Assembly (NCBI RefSeq): GCF_030272615.1
Contig: NC_081413.1
Location: 23,874,501 to 23,938,500, forward strand
Source: Cryptomeria japonica
Taxonomy: Eukaryota > Streptophyta > Pinopsida > Cupressales > Cupressaceae
DNA: 64,000 nt
Direction of reading: 5' to 3'
Every line of letters begins with the position of its first letter. Positions within the stretch are counted from its first letter, which is position 1. The position numbers and the translations under genes were made by a program. The notes beneath the pieces were generated by a model that saw nothing but the letters and a program-made list of their open reading frames with translations, made no database searches and was not told the origin of the DNA. Below, piece by piece: positions 1 to 11,133 of the stretch.

Positions 1-636
1 GCCAATGCACTTTTCAGATTTAGGACTGTAAGAAACACAATTTTGATACAAATTTCAATTTCAACAATTTTTGAATGATTATAAGCCTTTATCCAAGCAA
101 TCACTAGACCAACTTTGACTTTAATTTTGAAAGTGTTAAAATTGATAAAATCAGCCAAAATTCTGGATTTTAGCAGAAAAATACAATAAGATCTAGCTCC
201 CGAAATTTTGGAAAAAATGTCGGGGACGATGGCGCTCAGGGTGCACATGGTCCTCGCAACTTTTTTCCAAATTTTCAGGGATGAAAGATATTGTGATTTT
301 GTTGCGGAATCCAAAGTTACAGCCGATTTGGAGGTGTTTTGATCAGTGTAATTATCAGTCAAAGGTTGAATCAAGAGGGTTTTAAAAATTAGGGTTTTGA
401 CATTTAACCACTTAATTTTCAGAATTAAAGCACAAATATGAATTGATAATTTGCAATAGAAGGGTAGATCTGAAACAAGCATTAACAATTAAACATTCCA
501 CAAGCTTAATTACTAAAAAGAAAATTTTAGGGTTTTATATGCAATCAACCTCTAAAATTTGCAAAAGATCAAACATGGAAATGTAATTAAGGAAGCAAAT
601 TTTTCAGATCTAACCATGAATAATCAGAATGAGGAT

Positions 637-655
637 GTTCACGTCGGGTTCACCA
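637..655 (-). other. Gy1 primer-binding site
   Basis: The minus strand reads TGGTGAACCCGACGTGAAC three bases after the LTR end. The same 19 bases occur at 53350-53368 in Gy3. A TGG start right after an LTR is the usual form of a tRNA primer site; I do not assign the tRNA. Confidence 0.8.
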
Positions 656-658
656 AAA

Positions 659-1857
659 TGTAAAGTGGAAAAATTGAACCCTAATCGTTCTCCCCTCCCC
701 AACTCCAAGGAGAGAGAAGGGAGAGTCACTAGGGTTGATGGTTTTCACTTAGGAGAGACTTTACATTCAAAAGAGGGGTTGAAACCCACAAGATCCAATC
801 CCACACAATGCAGGATTGGATTCTAAATGAGTTTCAAAGGTTAAGACATCAAGGATACCCTCTTTTGTAAAGAAATGTAGATAGAATGATTGAACTAGGA
901 ATGCATGTAAAGTAGGAAAGATTTGTTTATAAACAGAGATAGGGATATGGGATGAAGCTGCGGACCTGGAATTAGCAGTAAAATGTCGAGACAGTGTTGT
1001 TCTGCAAATTTGAGCAAAAGTTGACGGGACGATGGTGCCCGTCGTGCACACGGTCCTCCAAAAAATCCGCGAAACGAAGGTGGATTTGTTCGTCTCTGCA
1101 CAAGGATTCCAAATCTTCAATTACAGCCGCATACCTGCAACCTACACACAGAAAAGAGAGGACGATTGGGGGGTTAGGGATGAGGGGTTTGCCTTTAGGT
1201 CAAACCCCGGTTTTGGAATTAACCAAGAAATGAGAATGCTGTAAATGTAAATGTTTGTAATGTAAACAAGTACTGATACCTTGTTGTAAGAATGTTTGTA
1301 TTCTTACATGCAAAGGTGTAATGTATGTAGTATGCTGTATGTTGTATGTGATCTCCTCTTCAATGGTTGAATCCTTGTCTTGAATGCAACACCTAGCCTT
1401 GAATGGAGACTTAGAATGCTCAATTGCTTGAAGGAATGCTTGAATGCTTGAATGTTTGAATATCGCTTCCGCCTTTTGCTCACATATGTCCTCTCCTTTT
1501 TCCTCCCTTTCTAGGAGAGGAAAAGTAGTTTATATACTTGTCAATTAGGGCTGATAGACTGATTTTTTCGACCTTAGGCCGACCTAGAAACATTATTTTC
1601 CAATTTGCAAACTTAAAGACCCAATGCCTAAAAGAGACCGGGCCCAAAATAGGGCCAGGGACCAAGGCGCTGGGCGCCATGGTCCCACATCTCGGGGCAG
1701 CAGGGTGTAAGGAGGGATGAGGCCAGGGTGCAGAAAAATGCAGTTTTTGGTGTTGTAAACAGGTTTTGGGGTCTCCATTCAGGTTCAACGTTGCGCCGCC
1801 ATCGTGAAGACCCAAATGCAGTCGAAATTGCAAGTGTCGCAATTTTAGGACGCTACA
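659..1857 (-). repeat. Gy1 5' LTR
   Basis: About 1.2 kb, with TG...CA ends (minus strand TGTAGCGTCC to CTTTACA). It aligns over its whole length with both Gy3 LTRs but is more diverged from them than they are from each other. On the minus strand a TATA-like TATATAAAC lies at 1528-1536, the same place as TATATAAAT in the Gy3 LTRs. A GC-rich imperfect palindrome (GGGACC...GGTCCC) lies at about 1656-1685. Small open frames here on both strands are not conserved as proteins in the other copies. Confidence 0.9.
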
Positions 1858-1970
1858 ATTAATTAGATTAAATTCAATTAATATTAAGAAGAATAAAGTC
1901 TAACACAATTAAATAAATTAATTATGGAGGAGGGTTAAATTAATTAAAACAATTAATTTAAGTGTGTACA
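1858..1970 (-). repeat. Gy2 3' LTR, terminal 113 bases
   Basis: Bases 1863-1970 match 34872-34982 almost base for base (ttagattaaattcaatta... to ...aatttaagtgtNtaca). The segment ends in TACA, immediately followed by a pyrimidine tract, so on the minus strand it is polypurine tract then TGTACACAC. The rest of this LTR was separated by insertion of Gy1 at 1857/1858. Confidence 0.85.
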
Positions 1971-1986
1971 TTTTTCGTCTCCTTTA
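1971..1986 (-). other. Gy2 polypurine tract
   Basis: The minus strand reads AAAGGAGACGAAAAA directly before the LTR start TGTACAC. This is the expected plus-strand primer of reverse transcription and fixes the 3' LTR boundary. Confidence 0.7.
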
Positions 1987-2845
1987 CACAATGGCAAAAA
2001 TTGGCAGTGGGTAAAAGATAGAAGAAAGAGGATGCCCCGACGTAAAGTGCAGGTGGTATAGCCCCCTCGAGAATGTTTTGGAATTTTTTGAATTTTTTTC
2101 GAAAAACTCTTGAAAAGAAGAAGAAAGATAGAGAATGACAAACGAATGAGAATGAAAAGAAGAAATGATTGATAAAATGCAAGAATGGATAGAAGGGGAG
2201 ATGCAAAGGAGCAGGCCCACGAGGGATCCCATATAAGACACACAGAGCCCATTGAAGGGTCATTGCCAGACATAGCTATTGTAGGAGAACATAGCCCAGA
2301 GAGAAAAAGGAGAGATGGGTCGCATTCCTACACACGAGGATTGCACAGAGAGGGTCCACTGACATGAGAGACCAGCCCACTACGCTCCATCGGTATGTAC
2401 CTTGGTCCCACTTTGTGATTTGGTAGTTTAGGGTGAAATTTAAGGGCTAAAATTAGGCTAGAAGTTTAGTGAGGTGGATGCAGTGATCACCATTTTAGAG
2501 CGCGCACCCCTAGGTTAGCGTGAGTGTTGGAAAATAGAACAAGCACCCACAGGGTTTGGGGTATTTGGGGGGAATTCAAGGGTGGGCATACGCGCATGGC
2601 ATGAGCGCCCATGCTGGTCAGGGGTAGGGTCAAGATCTGGCATTTGGAGGGGCGTCCTCTGGCGCATCTGACTGTGCCATAGAGTGAGCGCCAGAAGAGG
2701 TAGAAAATGAAGAAGTAGAGGGGTAGAAGTGCAGAAGTTGGCTTAGAGGTAATATGGATGCCCCAGACATAGGATAGGGTAGACTTAGAAAGGATGACAA
2801 GAGTTAATGGAGTGGTTTCTATGAATGCAGGTGGACTTAGGACCA
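1987..2845. other. Gy2 3' region without a recognised gene
   Basis: No protein domain could be read here in either strand. The plus strand is G-rich and may hold the decayed 5' part of the plant-mobile-domain ORF that becomes readable at 2846, but I could not follow its frame through this stretch. Confidence 0.5.
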
Positions 2846-3163
2846 CTGCGATCGAGGGAGCACTTGCTGGTGATGATGAGGCTATATAGGCAATTGGCAG
2901 AAGACAAGTTGGAGATACTGAGTGTAGTGGGATTGGATTTCATCGGCCGATAGCCGAGGATTAGGACACACACAACCATAATGACTGTGCTGGTGGAGAG
3001 GTGGGACAATAGGACTTGTACCTTCCATATGCCCATAGGGGAGGCCACTATCACATTGTTGGACATGTGGAGGATCTTGACAATCCCCATTCATAGCGTG
3101 ATTCCTAAGTATCTATCTGCGGGAGGTTTGCGAGTGGGATGCGCTGCTGATGATTGATAGGAC
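2846..3163 (+). pseudogene. Plant-mobile-domain (aminotransferase-like, MAIN-like) ORF, N-terminal part, antisense in Gy2
   Basis: The plus-strand frame starting at 2846 gives a region like RLYRQLAEDKLE, then VERWDNRTCTFHMPIGEAT, then TLLDMWRILTIPIH. This is the pattern of the plant mobile domain (LVERW...T.TFH.P.GE.T.TL.D...L..P). One stop interrupts the frame near 2948 and the frame ends about 3163. The remainder lies beyond the Co1 insertion at 4666-5815. The gene runs opposite to gag-pol of its host element. Extra antisense ORFs between pol and the 3' LTR, some with this domain, are known from Tat-type plant elements; assignment here is by motif only. In plants the domain occurs in MAIN-type nuclear proteins and in transposons; its role in retrotransposons is not known to me. 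Confidence 0.6.
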
Positions 3164-3339
3164 ACAGATGCACTAGGGAGGGCGATGGAGATTTGACACA
3201 TTCCATGATTGGTGTTTGTGATCTGCATATTCCTTAGTGGATGAGTGATGCCTGACTTGGTAGGACACAAGTTTCTAATTGGATGGAGCTTGTGTGTGTA
3301 CTATATGGTACACTATTGTGAAGAGTATGCATAGGGAGC

Positions 3340-4665
3340 AATGATGCCCTAGACTTGATTCATTGGGTGTTCACAAGAAGGAATGCATGGATATGCTAGC
3401 AAAACACACACCGGTAGATACCCAGAAGAAGGAATCATTTTCTCACTTACTAAGTGGACTTGGATCAGTATCTGATACTTTCAAATCAGGCTGGGACATG
3501 TATCTTTAGTTGCTACCAAAGGCATAACCAGAAATCCTGAAGATGACTAAGCTCGAGTGACACTAACAATATTCTTTCATTATTTATTCTTTCACCAGTC
3601 TTTGGCATTAATGTCAAAGGGGGAATATGTACATATATGAAAAATATCAAAAACAATATTATCAAATGGAGTATATGGAGTGTATTTCTCAGGGGGAGTA
3701 CATTGACAGGGAATCCATTTTTCACATTAGTGTTGCCATCAATGCCAAAGGGGGAGATTCTTAGCAATTGAAACTCATTGGATTCATTTTGTTGTCATTG
3801 ATGGCAACAAGATTTGATGGAAGTCACAAACCAGCACTAGGAGGCATATACCAGTAGATACCAGTATTGGAAGCATTCAGGACTACACTGGCATGAGCAT
3901 CAATACTTCAAGGAAGCCAACATCAAGGAAGATTTATTTAGTAAATCATTTTGTAATTGTTGTAAAGGATGACATTGAATATATTTTGTAAATGCATTGT
4001 AAGCCGACATAAGGCATATTATGTGTAATAGGTATATAAGTCAGTCTGCTAGGTCAATTTAATAAATGAGGATATGATGAATAAATGATAGACATATATA
4101 GGTATAGCAGAACTGAGAAATGCAAAATATATGTATGGAGATATTTTTTGTATGCGAACATTATATCATGCAATGATCTATAGATGGCTTGGAAAGCATT
4201 CTTGGAGGAGAAGTAATACTGGTAATAGTTCAAGTTTGTGAACAGGTACAGAGTAGAACTAGAACCGAAACTCTATCTGGCATAGCAGATGCATTCTTGA
4301 GTTCATTTTCAGTAATTTACTTTGGCAGAAAGCTTTCAGTTAGTGAGGCTCTTTAGAGATGAGCAGTATGCTCTAGGTAGTGTGCCTTCTTGCAAGTGAA
4401 GGCCCCTATTATATGGAATATCTTTTCATATGGCCAGTGAACTGATATTGTGGGTCACAAATCCCACCATGGTTTTTTCTCATTGAGGTTTTCCACATAT
4501 AAATTATGTGTGTTACATTGCTCACTTATGTGGATGGTTTATTTGCTTCTTGTTATATGCTTATTCATTTACCAGCACATACATGCATGGTTTAGAAAGT
4601 TAAAAATTATTCATTCCAGCAAAACACTGATTCACCCCCCCTCTTAGTGTTCTCAGATCCCAACA
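3340..4665 (+). mobile_element. Co1: 3' fragment of a Ty1/copia element (3' UTR plus LTR) inserted in Gy2
   Basis: The right end is an LTR with a normal ...CCCAACA terminus. To its left are the repeated polypurine-like motifs seen at the 3' end of Co2-Co5: tcaaagggggaat near 3613, cagggggagta near 3690 and gccaaagggggaga at 3744-3757. No gag or pol is present and the left boundary is uncertain (somewhere between 3164 and 3560). On the right, mobile-domain coding sequence resumes at once (4666), so the fragment split that ORF. No target duplication could be identified, which fits a deletion at the left side. Confidence 0.65.
3759..4665 (+). repeat. Co1 3' LTR
   Basis: About 907 bases from (t)cttagcaattg to cccaaca. 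Near its end it has the two sequence blocks shared by all copia LTRs of this window: cccaccatggttttttctc with ggttttccaca at about 4463-4495, and ttcacccccccctcttag-type pyrimidine run at about 4631-4647. The second base of the left terminus is C instead of G. Confidence 0.65.
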
Positions 4666-5815
4666 CATATAGGGTGGCCCGACAGTTTCGACAGGTTCAG
4701 GACATAGTGGGCAATGTGCCATTGTACCAATGACTGACACAAGAGGCAGGGACATGGAGGCAGACTGTGAGTCCTGTGGAGGCCAGGACTAACTTTCAGA
4801 CAATAGCCTACATGGTTTGGGATGAGCGGAGGGGTGCGAGGGAGGATTCGACTATGACAGGAGGCTACGGGAGCTGGTGGGAGGTCTACCAGCCAATCCG
4901 ACTGACCATTCCAGGGGTACTGGAGGATGAGGAGCTTTAGCCAACAATGGATGAGATAGTTGGAGGAGAGGAGGATGATCCTATGGATAGGGCTATGGTG
5001 GGAGGAGGTAGGGGTGTCTAGAGGTAGAGGAGAGGAGTGGGGAGGAGAGGAGCATGAAGGAGGGGATAACAGGTGACCATTCCAGTACATGCACAAGTAG
5101 CAGTTGCAGCCATAGGCCAGGTGGCAAGAGAGGGAGAGGGGGGAGGTGATGAGGAAGTGCCCATGGACATCCCCTATGTACAGGTATAGGATGATGGGAT
5201 GCAGATTGATGATAGGGTATCTTGGGAGGAGCATGAAATGGTCATATAGGAGAGGGTTGTCGCCTGGGTGAGAGTACAGTCTCTCAAGGATGCAATGTAG
5301 GTGGAGAGAGATGGACTTGTGGAGAGAGGGGGAGGATGTAGAGAGGATGTTGGAGGAGGCCAGGACTGGGACTATGATTGAAGAGCTGTAGAGTACACTT
5401 CAGCAACAAGATGAGGAGTTAGAGAGTCTTTGGGTCAAAGTGCAGAGGATAGAGGTAGATGTAACTCGCCTGCAAGGAGAGAGGGATACAATGCAACAAA
5501 TGCTAGTCTCCATAAGCCTGAGTCAGATGTATGCAGATATGATGTAGCAGCGGGAGAGGGCAGAGATAGAAAGGAGGGAGGCTACATAGATTATACCATA
5601 GAGTCATCCCAACTGAGAAGAGGACAACATCACATACAGATAGTGTGTGATCGCACAAGACATATAGTTAGCACCCGAGTTAGAGTCAGCAGACATAAGG
5701 GTTAGTGGGTATGAGGCCACCGAGGACAGGGGGTGTAGGACCATCCAGAGGAGGAGGAGGGGATGAGGAGGGGGCTGGAGAGACAGGGGGGAGAGCTAGC
5801 TCTATGTGACATTAT
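4666..5815 (+). pseudogene. Plant-mobile-domain ORF, C-terminal part with coiled coil, antisense in Gy2
   Basis: Directly after Co1 the plus strand reads RVARQFRQVQDI...PLYQ, resembling the C-terminal end of mobile-domain proteins (RV.RQFG..Q.IP), then AYMVWDERRGAR and GSWWEVYQPIRL. Further on (about 5345-5580) a Gln/Glu-rich segment reads as a coiled coil (QQQDEELESLWVKVQRIE..., SQMYADMM*QRERAEIERRE). Several stops are TAG where Gln would fit the repeat, for example after EEL near 5389 and after MM near 5545. There are also frameshifts. The opposite-strand open frame at 4653-5234 is a shadow. Function is unknown and the gene is dead. Confidence 0.55.
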
Positions 5816-6289
5816 ATATTATTTTGACCCTTCGCGGCAGCCATTGTACCATGATTGTCATATTCATTTTTGAGATATATATGATATATGATTTTTGGCG
5901 GTGTTTATGTAGTATGCATGTACTTTATTATGGACATTATGATGGACATTGTTTTTTATTTTATGATGTGATGTATTGATGATGATTATGCATATGTCAT
6001 GCTGACCTATTTATGATGTAGGATGGATTCTTATATATGCATGTGCTTATGATATGTTACTGACACCTTTGATGGATGCAGGATGATTATCTCAACTTAT
6101 ATGAGCTATATGGACATATATATTTTTGGATTTTATGATGCATATTATAAAATATTTGATGCATGGTGTATTATTTTTTGATTCTCTGATGATTTTGAAG
6201 AAAATAAGGATTTATATGATTCATAGCTTCTCTTTGTTTGTAATGGACTAAAATTTGAAAATGCATAATTTGATTAAATGGATTAATCT

Positions 6290-6530
6290 ATAATGACTAT
6301 GTACACTATGATGGATAATGTAACAACATTCTTAATGCAAGCTAAATGATGGACACACCATACAAAGTAAAAATGAATGATGCAACAAAATCTGTGATAA
6401 TGGACACACCGTACAAAACAAAAATGAATAATGCAACAAAATTTGTAATGCAAGCTAAATGATGTACACACCGTACAAACTAAAAATGAACAATGCATCA
6501 CACAAAAATAAAAATAAATAATGCACTAAA
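6290..6530. repeat. Short degenerate tandem repeat
   Basis: The unit 'gacacaccgtacaaa' followed by 'aaaaatgaataatgca' recurs at about 6351, 6402 and 6464, i.e. roughly every 50-60 bases, and the longer block 'taatgcaagctaaatgatg' occurs at about 6332 and 6447. Confidence 0.6.
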
Positions 6531-7626
6531 ATGGACAATGCACATTTTTTTGAGAATATGCCAATCATAACACAATGACTTGAGGTGGGGTAGAAGAAAA
6601 ATGGGGGGAATAAATTAAGGTCTCCAAAATGTGAAAGAGAGAAATGATTGGAGAAACTGGAAAATGGATGGGGAGATTTTTTTTGCACAAAATGTGGAAA
6701 GCCAACCTAGTTTGATATTGCTAAGGGTAGTCTACACCACTGATTATAGGAACTAGGATGTCATGAAAAACCCAAGACGTGGACTAACTCTCAGACAAAT
6801 AGGTATGCCTTGCACACAATCATGAAAGTGTTGATAAACACTAATGCAGGGTTGTTGGTTCATACAAGGAAAAATTTAAAACATGCCATACCACAAAAAC
6901 ATGCCCCATTATGCCCTTTTCCATAGCATACCAAGATATAGATTGATCCTAGCAGCCATGGGTAGGAGAAATCATAGGACAAAGAGATACAAATCAAAGC
7001 AAACAAAAATGTGCAAGGCCAATTGACATCTCTTACAAAGAGTAGGACTTAGGATTTGTGGATATACTACCGGATAGGGGAAGGATGCATCCCAATGGGC
7101 AGGAGTGATGATGGATATGAACAGGCAATAGAGAAGATGACATGGACACCCGAGTGTAGATATGATACTTGACTGCTGAGACTTGATGGACTAGATGTGG
7201 ATGCATGTTTGGATAACACGCAAGTCAAGAAGAAGCTTAGGCTCGGGACTGGGAGTTAATCTCAGTTAACTGGGATGGAAGCTCAGTTTGATGGGATGAA
7301 AGCTTAGTTTGATGGGATGATCCTTATTCATTATTTAGGCAAAGACTCATCATCATCATTTTGTTGAGTGTAGTTTAGTGGATGTGTGGATGATTTTCTA
7401 GCAGGAATGAAGGAGACAACTGGCAGTAAATAGGGCAATGGATGTCATGGTAGAATGTTTATGCAGTGGCATGGATTAAAGAATATGGATATCGGGTGGA
7501 TGGGTGGTAAAGATAGAGTTTGACCTGATAGATGATGGATCCAAATTATTTACCTTGATGCTCGTGAACAGGTTTTCACCAAGGTACTTGCCCATAGTAC
7601 CACAAAGTGGTTTTCATAGATGGATG

Positions 7627-7727
7627 AATTGATTTTTTTTTTCTTTTTTTGTATTTTTCTTGATTTTTGAGTTTCTTGTATTTTGTATTTTTTGATTTTG
7701 TATTTTTTTGTATTTTTTGTTTTTTAG
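7627..7727. repeat. T-rich low-complexity tract
   Basis: Runs of T mixed with repeated tgtattttt units lie just downstream of the integrase stop of Gy2. On the coding (minus) strand this is an A-rich stretch. Confidence 0.7.
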
Positions 7728-7751
7728 ACAAAATTGGTGACCCTTTGAGGA

Positions 7752-9100
7752 CTAGGCATAAATTGTCTTTCGGTGCATGATGTTCATAGGCTTATCCAAG
7801 GGATCTCCTTTGGGAGTAGTCAACTGATATGCCCCTAATCCATATTTTGCTATGATTACATAATGTCCAAGATAATTAGGCTTGAAATTGCCTTTCTTTT
7901 CTCTTTCTTGAATATTTTTCTGATTTTCCATAAGGACAAGATAACCAACTTCAAATTCTCGGGTTCTGACCTTCTTGTTGTAGCTCAAGAATATGTGAAT
8001 TTGATATACCCAGAGATGGTTCAAGGCCTTTAGGTGCCTTTCATCCAAAAATTCTAGCTCTTGTAGCCTAGCAACTCTATATTCCTCATTAGGGAGGATA
8101 TTCTATAGGAATACCCTTAGGGAGGGGATTTCGATCTCAAGAGGGAGGACAACTTCAGAGCCAAAGACAAGGGAATATGGAGTGGTGCCTTTGGGTGTAC
8201 GGATGGAAGTACGGTAAGCCCATAGAGAAGGATGGAGTTGGAGGTGCCAATCACGACTAGCTTCATTGACTAATTTTTTAAGGATTTTGATTAAGGTCTT
8301 ATTAGAAGCCTCAACTTGACTGTTGCTTTGTGGGTAATAGGGGGTGGAGAAGCGGTGCTGGATATCAAACTTTTGATAGATCTTTTTAACATCCCAATTA
8401 TTAAAAGGTCTGCCATTATCCGTGATGATATCCTTGGGGATTCCATATTGACAAATCAAATAGTTCAGAATGAATTTAGAAATCTGTTACCCTATGGTGA
8501 AGGTAAGAGGGATGGCCTCCACCCACTTTGTGAAGTATTCAGTGGTGATGATGATGAATTTATAACCATTAGAGGATGTAGGGTGGATTTTCCCAATGAG
8601 ATTGAGCCCCCATTGTGAGAAGAGCCACGATGTGATAAAATCCTGCAGATCTTGTGATGTAGTGTGAATCTTGTCACCATGCTTTTGACAAGGGATACAT
8701 TTCTTCACATAATTATATGCATCTTCTTCTATTGTAGGACAATAGTATCCTGTTTGCAAGATCTTTTTAGCCAAAGTGAGACCAATTGAGTGTGCCCCAT
8801 AGATACCTTCGTGAACTTCACATAGTGCCCATTTAGCCTCTTGTTTATCTAGACACCTTAGGAGGGAACCATCAAAATGTCTTCTAAATAGGGTGTCTCC
8901 AAGGATAGTGTAATAGGCACATCGATGGATAAAGGTTTGTTGTTTGGTTTTGGTGAGGTGTGGAGGAATGGTGTTATCTCTTAGGTAGGTGAATGTCTCT
9001 TGATACCAAGGGGATTCAGGACCAATGAGTACACATACCATTTCAGACTCAGGTAGGTCATATGCCAGTATGAGAATTTGGTCGACCAAAAAATCACATT
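7752..9100 (-). pseudogene. Gy2 integrase
   Basis: One minus-strand frame, interrupted by stops near 8487 and 8103, carries a full integrase. The N-terminal HHCC zinc region (H..VHEGIYGAH ... CIPCQKHGD) is at about 8690-8830, the catalytic core at 8490-8600 and 8103-8459, and a C-terminal region with PNYLGHYVI...GAYQL and PMNIMHRKTIY at 7752-7900. Core motifs are TTEYFTKW, ITDNGRPF and SQVEASNKTL. The first catalytic Asp is Glu here (codon at about 8538-8540, where relatives have DYFTKW); the second Asp and the Glu are kept. The stop at 8487 is TAA where relatives have Gln. The enzyme joined the element's DNA copy to the genome; this copy cannot work. Confidence 0.85.
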
Positions 9101-9206
9101 TCTAACTGTGTGCCGACATCTGAAGGAGGGAACCAATAGTGGCCATTGCATCTACAACTCTATTGTTTGTGTGAAGAATCTAATCAAACTTGATTGATGT
9201 AAAGTT

Positions 9207-9880
9207 CTACTTGAGGTATTCAACCATACTATGATAAGGAAGAATCTTGTCATCTTTTGTTTGGTACTCATCATTGACTTGTTTAATAACAAGTTGGGAA
9301 TAACCATATATGTGTAATTCCAATGTCTTCCGTTGGATAGCCAAACAGAGTCCAGTGATTAGTGCTTCACATTGTAAAATGTTGTTAGTGCATGCAAAGG
9401 CTATCTTGTATGATTTAGGGATGCAATCTCCTTGAGGCGTGACCAACAATATTCCTGCCCCCAATCCATTCTATGTGCAAGAACCATCAAAATACAACTG
9501 CCATGTGGAATACATAGTGACAGTCATTATGAATTCATCTGGAAATTTTGTGAGGATAGGGCGATCATCTTGAAGCGGAGCATTTGCTAGCTGATCTGCT
9601 ATCACTTGTCCTTTGATTTCTTTTCTATATACATATTCAATGTCAAACTCACTTAGTAACATGACCCATTTAGCAATTCTCCTAGTGAGAGAAGCCTTTG
9701 ATAAGAGATACTTGAGAGGTTCAATCTTAGCAATCAATTTTGTTTTGTTGTTAAGAATGTAGTGTTGGAGTTTTTGTGTGCTGAAGATGAGTGCTAAGCA
9801 TTCTCTTTCAATAGGGGTATAATTGAACTCATACCCTATTAATGTGCGATTGATGTAGTATATAGCATGCTCTTTTCTCT
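9207..9880 (-). pseudogene. Gy2 tandem RNase H regions
   Basis: Downstream of RT on the minus strand, the usual gypsy RNase H tail (RRIAKWVMLLSEFDIEYVYR, 9650-9700) is followed by a second RNase H-like domain starting LYFDGS near 9490, then GAGILLVTP and ECEAL-like QCEALITGL. A second, archaeal-type RNase H after the first is characteristic of Tat-lineage plant elements. The frame matches that of the integrase. One stop separates the two open segments near 9468, and the first RNase H part (9740-9880) is interrupted by several stops. Confidence 0.75.
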
Positions 9881-9882
9881 AA

Positions 9883-11133
9883 TCATTTGTCTGTGTCAAT
9901 AATGCCCCTAGTGCCACCATAGTTTCTGATATGTACAAAAGGAGTGGTTGTCCTGGAATAGGAGGCATAAGAATCGGATGCGAGGTGTTCTTTGATTTTC
10001 TCAATATCCTTTTGACATAGGCAATCCCATTTGAATTTGGTATCCTTGCGTAGTAAGTGCGCAAATGGGTGACATTTATCTGCCAGCTGTGAGATGAAGC
10101 GTTTGATGGATTTGAGCTTTCCTTGGAGGCTATGTAGTTGTTTGAGAGTCTTTAGGTGAGGCATTTCCATGATAGCTTTCACCTTTGCAGGATCAACCTC
10201 TATGCCTTTGTGGGAAACAATGAAACCTAACAGTTTCCCATATGTAACACCAAAGACACATTTCTTGAGATTTAGGTGCAACTTATACTTTTCTAACCTC
10301 TCAAAGATCCGCCTTAGGATAGGGATGTGCTCATCTCTTGTCTTAGATTTTTCTAGGAGATCATCCATGTAATCCTCAATGATTTTATGCAAAAGGTCAT
10401 GGAAAATTGTTTCCATTGCTTGCTGGAATGTTGCTCTTGCATTTTTGAGACCAAAAGACATGACTTGATAACAAAAAGTGCCCCATGGTGTTGTGAATAC
10501 TATTTTGTGTTGGTCCTCTTCTACGATCTTGATTCGATTGTATCCATAAAATCCATCCATAAGTGATAACATTCCATGTTCCGCTATGAGATCTACAATC
10601 ATATCTATGTTGGGTAATGGGAAATCATCCTTAGGGTAGACTTTATTCAAATCTCAAAAATCTGTGCAAATACGGATGCCCCCAGTAGATTGCCAATAGG
10701 GACAATGTTGGATACCCACTCAAGATAATCTATTTGGTTTATGAATCCAGCATCCAACATCTTTTGAAGCTCTTCTTTGACAAGGAGTGTAATGTGTGGA
10801 TGCATCTTGCATAATTTTTGCTTTTCGGGTTTAGCATATAGATGGACAGGAAGATTGTGGACTACTAAGTTGGTATAAAGGCCTGGAATGTCAATATATG
10901 ACCAAGGAAAAATTGATCTTTGTTTATGTGAGAAAATTGATAAAGTTTAGTTTCTCTTGATCTGACAAGGACTTAGCAATGAGCACATTCTTTCGAGTGT
11001 CTTTAATGCCCACATTGATAGCATCTGTTTCCTCTATCAGTAAAGTTGAATTGTCTTGTTGTGGGGGAACAGTGGTAGGGAGATCAAGTCCCTCATCCTC
11101 AAGTGCCTGATCTAGGTTTTCACTTGTGGATAT
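9883..11133 (-). pseudogene. Gy2 reverse transcriptase with upstream linker
   Basis: The open segment 10650-9883 contains RT from the motif NKVYPKDDFPLPNID through SLMDGFYGYNRI, FCYQVMSFGLKNA and the active site YMDD (10360-10371) to the connection region. The RT start is broken: around 10640-10740 the family motif (VPI...GGIRICTDF.DLN) is split between two frames. A second frameshift near 10000 leads into the RNase H frame. Upstream, 11133-10924 is an acidic linker (ISTSENLDQALEDEG) that abuts the Co2 insertion; its partner on the other side of Co2 is at 27584-27811. The catalytic Asp pair itself is still present. Confidence 0.85.

Larger units (their letters stand above)
1..1857 (-). mobile_element. 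Gy1: 5' part of a Ty3/gypsy element (5' LTR plus leader), cut by the window edge
   Basis: Reading the minus strand, an LTR (1857 to 659) is followed by a primer-binding site (655 to 637) and about 640 bases of leader that leave the window at base 1. LTR, primer site and leader all match Gy3 at 52-54 kb, for example the GC-rich GGCGC/GCGCC hairpin near 220-232 and the runs around 100-200. The gag gene of this copy would lie to the left of the window. The element sits inside the 3' LTR of Gy2: the bases just right of 1857 resume Gy2 LTR sequence that is also found at 34872-34982. No coding sequence of gag or pol is visible here. Confidence 0.9.
5816..7750. other. Gy2 spacer between antisense ORF and integrase, no gene seen
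   Basis: AT-rich noncoding sequence. It contains a short tandem array (6290-6530) and a T-rich tract (7627-7727). I could read no conserved protein in either strand. Confidence 0.6.

Noticed and set aside
4653-5234. 193-codon minus-strand open frame
   Set aside because: It is the reverse shadow of the GC-richer plus-strand mobile-domain ORF; its sequence is low-complexity Pro/Ser/Leu without family motifs.
7730-7750. ttggtgaccctttgagg as a second primer site or LTR edge of Gy2
   Set aside because: It resembles the complement of the site at 32851-32866 but is in the wrong orientation and no LTR follows; the true 3' LTR edge is at 1970.
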